Assembly: GCA_015655565.1 (NCBI GenBank)
Contig: JAATEU010000347.1
Location: forward strand, 1 to 10,295
Direction: 5' to 3'
Source of the DNA: Clostridiales bacterium
GTDB lineage: Bacteria; Bacillota; Clostridia; Lachnospirales; Lachnospiraceae
DNA: 10,295 bases
This document shows, in pieces, positions 6,594 through 10,295 of this stretch (its first letter is position 1; every line of letters starts with the position of its first letter). The notes under the pieces are model-generated. The model was not told where the DNA came from. It made no database searches and saw nothing but the letters and a program-made list of their open reading frames with translations. Made by a program: the position numbers and the translations under genes.

Positions 6594-6732
6594 CCTAAAT
6601 TGGCACCGTACTAATTAGACAAAAAGCCGGCCGAACCTGTTACGATAGGAATATTCTAACATAATAAAAGGAATAAGTCGAGCTTTCCATTTTGGATAAT
6701 AATGCTAAAAATATCCTTTTTCTGCAATTTTG

Positions 6733-6760
6733 TTGACATGAATTATCAAATTGTTATAAT
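6733..6760 (+). promoter_or_regulatory. Consensus sigma-A promoter with extended -10
   Basis: TTGACA (6733-6738), a 16-base spacer, then TATAAT (6755-6760) preceded by TG-T (6752-6754), an extended -10. Both hexamers are perfect. Transcription would start near 6767 on the plus strand, towards the GH5 gene about 475 bases downstream. No better promoter was found nearer to GH5. Confidence 0.8.
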
Positions 6761-6811
6761 AAATTAAAATAACCCTATTTTTTTTAAGATTCAGAAAGGA
6801 GGGGTCAATAA

Positions 6812-6958
6812 ATAGTATCTGTTAAGAGGCTTTTTATTATAGTATGCTTTCTTTGTTTTAAATGTTGATTTATACTGACAACGGTACTGCCGCTCAAAAA
6901 TGAAAGATTATTCAAGCAGATGATACTAATGCTGAACAATTATACGGTGAGTAAATAA
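6812..6958 (+). pseudogene. Possible decayed small secreted-protein gene in the GH5 leader
   Basis: A strong ribosome binding site (AAAGGAGGGG, 6795-6804) follows the consensus promoter. Seven bases after it the codon is ATA (6812-6814), not ATG. The frame from there reads VSVKRLFIIVCFLCFKC, a basic start followed by a hydrophobic stretch like a signal peptide. It is interrupted by TGA at 6866-6868 and then runs open to TAA 6956-6958. Another frame of the same stretch gives QADDTNAEQLYGE (about 6917-6955), which looks more like a mature protein segment and would imply a frameshift. The reading as a broken gene is inference: the promoter, the spacing of the ribosome binding site and the hydrophobic segment support it; the missing start and the stop speak for decay or chance. 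Confidence 0.3.
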
Positions 6959-6986
6959 GTCAACATCTTGAATCAGTGAATTCCTG

Positions 6987-7076
6987 ATGGCGGCGGTGAA
7001 AAAGAATGAAATTCCCATTTTGCCAAATGATACGAAGGAGGTGAAATATTTATTTAAAAAGCAGATGAAATATTAA
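6987..7076 (+). pseudogene. Short open frame of 29 codons in the GH5 leader, possible relic
   Basis: ATG 6987 opens 29 codons ending at TAA 7074-7076, beginning MAAVKKNEIPILPND and ending LFKKQMKY. It has no ribosome binding site of its own; the AAGGAGGTG at 7035-7043 lies inside it. It may be a frameshifted continuation of the relic at 6812-6958, or mean nothing. Confidence 0.2.
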
Positions 7077-7139
7077 ATAATTACAGCTTAAAATTGATAT
7101 ATAACTGAAAAAAGGGCGCTGAATACGGAGGGTTACAGG

Positions 7140-7205
7140 TTGGCGAATGGTATTTTAATAGATAATGGGAAGGGAGGTGTTCCTTGTTATAAATCTTTAA
7201 CATAG
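7140..7205 (+). CDS. Possible 21-residue leader peptide before the GH5 gene
   Basis: TTG 7140 follows GGAGGG (7127-7132) by 7 bases and opens 21 codons (LANGILIDNGKGGVPCYKSLT) to TAG 7203-7205, 38 bases before the GH5 start. The ribosome binding site is well placed but the start codon is TTG and the frame is short. It does not match a known attenuator peptide. It may be a real small peptide, or part of decayed coding, since the frame is open upstream to about 7098. Confidence 0.22.
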   Translation: MANGILIDNGKGGVPCYKSLT

Positions 7206-7243
7206 GGAGCTATATTAAATAATTGATAAAGGAGAAAATTAGG

Positions 7244-8653
7244 ATGAAAAAAACAAAAAAGATTATTTCATTGCTTATTATTTTAACGACTGTTGTTACA
7301 ACTGGTTACTTTAATAACAACCAAATAGTAACTGCTTCTGATACAAATAATGATGACTGGCTGCATTGCGTCGGTAACAGGATTTATGACATGAATGATA
7401 ATGAGGTTTGGCTGACCGGTGCGAATTGGTTTGGTTTTAACTGCAGTGAAAATGTATTTCATGGTGCATGGTATGATGTTAAGGATATTTTAATAAGTGT
7501 TGCAGATAGAGGAATAGGATTTTTAAGAGTCCCAATTTCTACTGAGCTTTTGTATAGTTGGATGGTTGGAAATCCAAATAAAGTTTCAAGTGTAACTGCG
7601 GCCAATAATCCGCCATATTATGTTTGCAACCCTGATTTTTATGATACGGCAACAAATAGTACGAAAAACAGCATGGAAATATTTGATATTATAATGGGAT
7701 ACTGCAAACAGCTGGGTATCAAGGTAATGATTGATGTACATAGCCCGGACGCCAATAATTCAGGGCATAACTATCCGTTATGGTATGGACTGACCACAGC
7801 TACGGCAGGTGAAATAACGACAGATAAGTGGATCAATACTTTGGCATGGCTGGCTGATAAATATAAAAATGACGATACTATCCTGGCATTCGATTTAAAA
7901 AATGAGCCCCATGGAAAAAGGGGATATACGGATGCTGCACCTGCGGATATGGCAAAATGGGATAATTCCGAAGATGAAAATAACTGGAAATATGCAGCTG
8001 AAAGCTGTGCTAATGCAATACTTGCAGTAAACCCGAAGTTATTAATAATGATTGAAGGTGTTGAACAATACCCTAGAACTGAAATGGGCTATACCTATGA
8101 TACACCGGATGTTTGGGGGGCTGCCGGTGCTCAGGCTCTATGGTATGGTGCCTGGTGGGGTGGAAATTTAAGAGGAGTGAAGGATTATCCCATTGATTTA
8201 GGTTCCCTGAACAGCCAGATTGTATATTCACCTCATGACTACGGGCCTTCCGTTTACAATCAAACATGGTTTGATAAGGATTTTACAACCCAGACCCTTC
8301 TGGATGATTATTGGTATGATACTTGGGCATATATTAATGATCAGGGTATTGCACCGCTTTTAATCGGTGAGTGGGGAGGATATATGGATGGAGGAAAGAA
8401 CCAGGAATGGATGACACTATTAAGGGATTATATGATTAGTAACCATATCAATCATACATTTTGGTGTATTAATCCAAATTCAGGTGATACCGGAGGCTTA
8501 CTGGGAAATGACTGGGAAACCTGGGATGAAGAAAAATATGCATTGTTGAAACCTGCATTATGGCAGTCAGGCGGAAAATTTATCGGGCTTGACCACCAGA
8601 TACCTCTTGGTTCAAACGGAATATCCTTAGGACAGTATTATGGGAGTAAGTAA
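7244..8653 (+). CDS. Secreted GH5 endoglucanase-type glycoside hydrolase
   Basis: A 469-residue extracellular enzyme, hydrolysing beta-1,4-glucan (cellulose/beta-glucan) by the retaining mechanism if it follows its family. The signal peptide is MKKTKKIISLLIILTT... ending near VTA-SD (31-32). The rest is a single GH5 (beta/alpha)8 barrel: R95 in LRVP, H166 in DVHSPD, the acid/base pair N220-E221 in LKNEPHG, H331 and Y333 in SPHDYGP, the nucleophile E376 in IGEWGG, and the aromatic W407 in FWCINP. IGEWGGYMDGG and NPNSGDTGGLLG are typical of the GH5 group of clostridial and Bacillus-type endoglucanases close to subfamily 1; that subfamily is from memory, not computed. A TTG at 7223 is in frame, but ATG 7244 is chosen because AAAGGAG (7228-7234) is 9 bases from it and the basic N-terminus then suits a signal peptide. 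The protein stops right after the catalytic domain, without the CBM or dockerin many relatives carry. Confidence 0.92.
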   Translation: MKKTKKIISLLIILTTVVTTGYFNNNQIVTASDTNNDDWLHCVGNRIYDMNDNEVWLTGANWFGFNCSENVFHGAWYDVKDILISVADRGIGFLRVPISTELLYSWMVGNPNKVSSVTAANNPPYYVCNPDFYDTATNSTKNSMEIFDIIMGYCKQLGIKVMIDVHSPDANNSGHNYPLWYGLTTATAGEITTDKWINTLAWLADKYKNDDTILAFDLKNEPHGKRGYTDAAPADMAKWDNSEDENNWKYAAESCANAILAVNPKLLIMIEGVEQYPRTEMGYTYDTPDVWGAAGAQALWYGAWWGGNLRGVKDYPIDLGSLNSQIVYSPHDYGPSVYNQTWFDKDFTTQTLLDDYWYDTWAYINDQGIAPLLIGEWGGYMDGGKNQEWMTLLRDYMISNHINHTFWCINPNSGDTGGLLGNDWETWDEEKYALLKPALWQSGGKFIGLDHQIPLGSNGISLGQYYGSK

Positions 8654-8701
8654 TCCACATTTATTTAAAACCACACTCTGTTAGGTGAACAGATAAAAGA
8701 T

Positions 8702-8746
8702 AAAAATTGAGAATGGGTTTCTAAATAAGCCCATTCTCAATTTTTT
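8702..8746. terminator. Strong bidirectional intrinsic terminator between convergent GH5 and GH43 genes
   Basis: AAAATTGAGAATGGG (8703-8717 region) pairs perfectly with CCCATTCTCAATTTT (8730-8744 region) around a loop of about 12 bases, parts of which can pair further. The plus strand ends in TTTTTT (8741-8746). The A-run at the left becomes the T-run on the minus strand, so it can also stop the GH43 transcript that ends at 8806. It is the clearest terminator in the window. Confidence 0.9.
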
Positions 8747-8805
8747 GTGAGTGCAGCAAGTCGAAATTGCCAAATTGAGCAGATGTTAAATTTTAAGCCT
8801 GTTTT

Positions 8806-10152
8806 TTAATTTGTAATTTTGAAGGTTGCGTCCTGCTTTTCACTATCGGAACTTATGGGATCCAATTTCAAAAGATAATTACTGTGCCTTATATACCTTG
8901 ACGGGAAGTTATAAGACTGGAAGGACGTCCATGCAGAATCCTTAAGTCCGGCTACTTTTTTAAAAGTTGCATCTTCCGCAAAGTTACTGGTTCCGTCGTA
9001 CTTCTCCAGAGCAAAGTCATAATTGTAATGCCTCAAATAGTAACCGGGGTAATTAACAGACTGGAAGGAAATATAATCTGCGGCGGAGTTGGCCAGACCC
9101 GGCACAAGCTGCCATTGTGAGTCCATAAATGGATCCACGTCAGCGTCAATTCTGGCATCATAATTTGAATGCCTTACAAACATAGTCGGAAAGTTATAAG
9201 ACTGGAGCCTGTTCTTAACTCCGTCTACTCCTGTTGAAGTCTGTGCAATTGCTGGAAGGGTACCGTCGGCGTTATAATTAAACTTTTCAATGCAGACCGA
9301 ACGCTTATAATCTCCGCCCGCCGGCAGGGAGCCATTATGATATATAAAGTATGGCTGACCATTAAATTCTATAATTGCCTGGTGGTTAGTACTGCAGGTT
9401 CCCGTAGCCGGCATGATGATCCCTCTGTAGGTCCAGGGTCCTGTGGGGCTGCTGCTTGTAGCGTATGCTATCTGCTCAGGCCAACCATATGCATAAGAAA
9501 GATAATATGTGGAACCGTACTTGTGAAGCCAGGGAGCTTCCGTAAAGCTTGGAAGAGTTACGGTATTGATGGAGCCGCTATAGGAAATCATATCACTGTT
9601 AAGCTTTACATACTTACAAACAGTATTTCCCCAATACATATATGTCTGTCCGTCACTGTCTACAAAAACGGTAGGATCAATATCGTCCCAGGATATATCA
9701 GTCTGTGTTGTCATATCGTTAGTTATAAGCGCATAGCCGAGTGCATCGGTAAATGGGCCTGTTGGACTGGCTGATACCGCAACACCGATGGCTTTGCCTG
9801 AAATACTCTTATGCTCCGCACAGATATACCAGTAGAACTTTCCGTCTTTATACACAACCTGACTTGCCCATGCATCACCTTTCGCCCAACTGAATGCACT
9901 CACTGCAAGCGGTGTCCCCCGGTCGGTCCAATTGACCATATCTGTTGAGGAATAGCATTTCCAATTATTCATGACATAGCCGGTGGAACCTTCGTCATGC
10001 CCGGTATACAGGTAGCATGTGCCGTTGTATACCATAGCTGCGGGGTCTGCGGTATAGATATTTTCAACGATCGGATTATCTGCATAGCACACAAATGTGA
10101 ACAATAGCGTAATAATAAGAGTTGTTGCCAGTACCTTTAAAACTAATCTCAT
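8806..10152 (-). CDS. Secreted GH43 arabinofuranosidase/xylosidase-type enzyme with C-terminal AbfB (CBM42) domain
   Basis: A 448-residue extracellular enzyme. Signal peptide MRLVLKVLATTLIITLLFTF ends near CYA-D (24/25). Residues about 25-305 form a GH43 five-bladed propeller: base D36 in TADPAAM, pKa-tuning D159 in DIDPTVF, acid E205 in FTEAPWLH, and H272 region YHNG. Residues about 312-448 form an AbfB beta-trefoil with three repeats, LQSYNFP...RHSNYDARID (316-336), FQSVNYPG...RHYNYDF (363-380) and FQSYNFPS...RHSNYLLKLD (411-431), which bind arabinofuranosyl side chains. The combination points to release of arabinose from arabinoxylan or arabinan; the exact linkage and GH43 subfamily are not determined. 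AAGG at 10162-10165 is 9 bases before the start. A second AbfB gene ends only 53 bases upstream, so this is probably the second gene of a minus-strand operon. Confidence 0.9.
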   Translation of the reverse strand: MRLVLKVLATTLIITLLFTFVCYADNPIVENIYTADPAAMVYNGTCYLYTGHDEGSTGYVMNNWKCYSSTDMVNWTDRGTPLAVSAFSWAKGDAWASQVVYKDGKFYWYICAEHKSISGKAIGVAVSASPTGPFTDALGYALITNDMTTQTDISWDDIDPTVFVDSDGQTYMYWGNTVCKYVKLNSDMISYSGSINTVTLPSFTEAPWLHKYGSTYYLSYAYGWPEQIAYATSSSPTGPWTYRGIIMPATGTCSTNHQAIIEFNGQPYFIYHNGSLPAGGDYKRSVCIEKFNYNADGTLPAIAQTSTGVDGVKNRLQSYNFPTMFVRHSNYDARIDADVDPFMDSQWQLVPGLANSAADYISFQSVNYPGYYLRHYNYDFALEKYDGTSNFAEDATFKKVAGLKDSAWTSFQSYNFPSRYIRHSNYLLKLDPISSDSEKQDATFKITN

Positions 10153-10205
10153 AATTTCTAACCTTCTTTCATTTTTTTATTATAATCCTTTAATCTGCTG
10201 AAAAG

Positions 10206-10295
10206 CTAATTTATCACCTTAAATGTAGCATCCTGTTTTTCCGTATCGGTGCTGACCGGATCTAACTTGAGATAATAATCGTAATGTCTTAAATA
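10206..10295 (-). CDS. C-terminal end of a second AbfB (CBM42)-domain protein (5' partial)
   Basis: On the minus strand from the right edge, 29 codons run to TAG at 10206-10208. The peptide (YLRHYDYYLKLDPVSTD...EKQDATFKVIN) closely matches the last AbfB repeat of the neighbouring GH43 protein (YIRHSNYLLKLDPISSD...EKQDATFKITN); 19 of 29 positions or more agree by eye. It is therefore the end of a paralogous arabinose-binding enzyme, upstream of the GH43 gene and probably co-transcribed with it. The catalytic domain lies beyond the window and is unknown; another GH43 or a GH54/GH62-type domain would be typical partners. Confidence 0.85.
   Translation of the reverse strand, partial: YLRHYDYYLKLDPVSTDTEKQDATFKVIN

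Larger units (their letters stand above)
6453..7243. other. 791-base divergent intergenic region between the beta-helix and GH5 genes
   Basis: The left end has the beta-helix ribosome binding site (6461-6467), a perfect 10-bp palindrome CGCAATTGCG (6502-6511) within its likely leader, and an imperfect 16-bp dyad at 6578-6593. The plus strand has an excellent promoter at 6733-6760 and then about 475 bases before the GH5 start. That stretch holds Shine-Dalgarno-like sequences at 6795-6804, 7035-7043, 7127-7132, 7171-7177 and 7228-7234. Only the last precedes a large gene. The others precede or overlap short or interrupted frames, described separately. I recognise no known riboswitch. Confidence 0.55.

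Noticed and set aside
6875..6888. Catabolite-response (cre) site candidate TGACAACGGTACTG
   Set aside because: Several positions disagree with the TGWAANCGNTNWCA consensus, so it cannot be supported.
6767..7243. Known riboswitch (c-di-GMP, purine, cobalamin or similar) in the GH5 leader
   Set aside because: None of the conserved core sequences I can recall for these classes were seen in the leader.
9337..9774. 145-codon open frame on the plus strand
   Set aside because: It lies fully antisense to the GH43 coding sequence, has no supported start, and GH43 has clear motifs and signal peptide. It is a shadow frame.

Overview
The window looks like the chromosome of a low-GC, Gram-positive, plant-cell-wall-degrading clostridium (Lachnospiraceae or Ruminiclostridium-like). 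The evidence is strong AAGGAGG-type ribosome binding sites, consensus TTGACA/TATAAT promoters, Gram-positive signal peptides, and three secreted carbohydrate-active proteins. I cannot name a species. No rRNA, tRNA, CRISPR array, complete insertion sequence or dockerin domain was seen.

Left part (1-4808): the C-terminal end of an unrecognised gene (3-317) is followed by an aminoglycoside/choline-kinase-type phosphotransferase (475-1440). A 570-base gap follows. It carries a near-perfect sigma-A promoter (1641-1669), which would start a leader of about 340 bases in front of a compact AT-rich three-gene operon: an acyl carrier protein (2017-2277), a PLP-dependent LysA/ODC-fold decarboxylase (2280-3467) and an ATP-grasp ligase (3492 onward). 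This trio matches the BtrI/BtrK/BtrJ set of butirosin biosynthesis. There, the ATP-grasp enzyme loads glutamate on the carrier protein through its side-chain carboxylate, and the decarboxylase turns it into 4-aminobutyryl-ACP. Here the trio stands alone, without the oxygenase, acyltransferase or cyclotransferase that follow in butirosin. The ATP-grasp gene is also cut by an in-frame TAA at 4542-4544, after which the same frame stays open for another 87 codons to 4808.

Right part (4935-10295): this is a polysaccharide-degradation region. A secreted right-handed beta-helix protein (minus strand, 4935-6452) is divergent from a secreted GH5 cellulase-type glycosidase (plus strand, 7244-8653). They are separated by a 791-base gap. 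That gap contains a consensus extended -10 promoter (6733-6760), several Shine-Dalgarno-like sites, and what looks like a decayed small secreted-protein gene. The GH5 gene ends at a strong bidirectional terminator (8702-8746) shared with the convergent GH43-AbfB arabinofuranosidase-type gene (minus strand, 8806-10152). Only 53 bases upstream of that gene lies the C-terminal end of a second AbfB-domain protein (10206-10295), so this is a tandem array of related arabinan/arabinoxylan-active enzymes. Together the extracellular enzymes would attack cellulose or beta-glucan, arabinose side chains and possibly pectin.

The most interesting item is the stand-alone, apparently damaged ACP/decarboxylase/ATP-grasp cassette. 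It could make an ACP-bound omega-amino acid, or be the relic of a small natural-product pathway.
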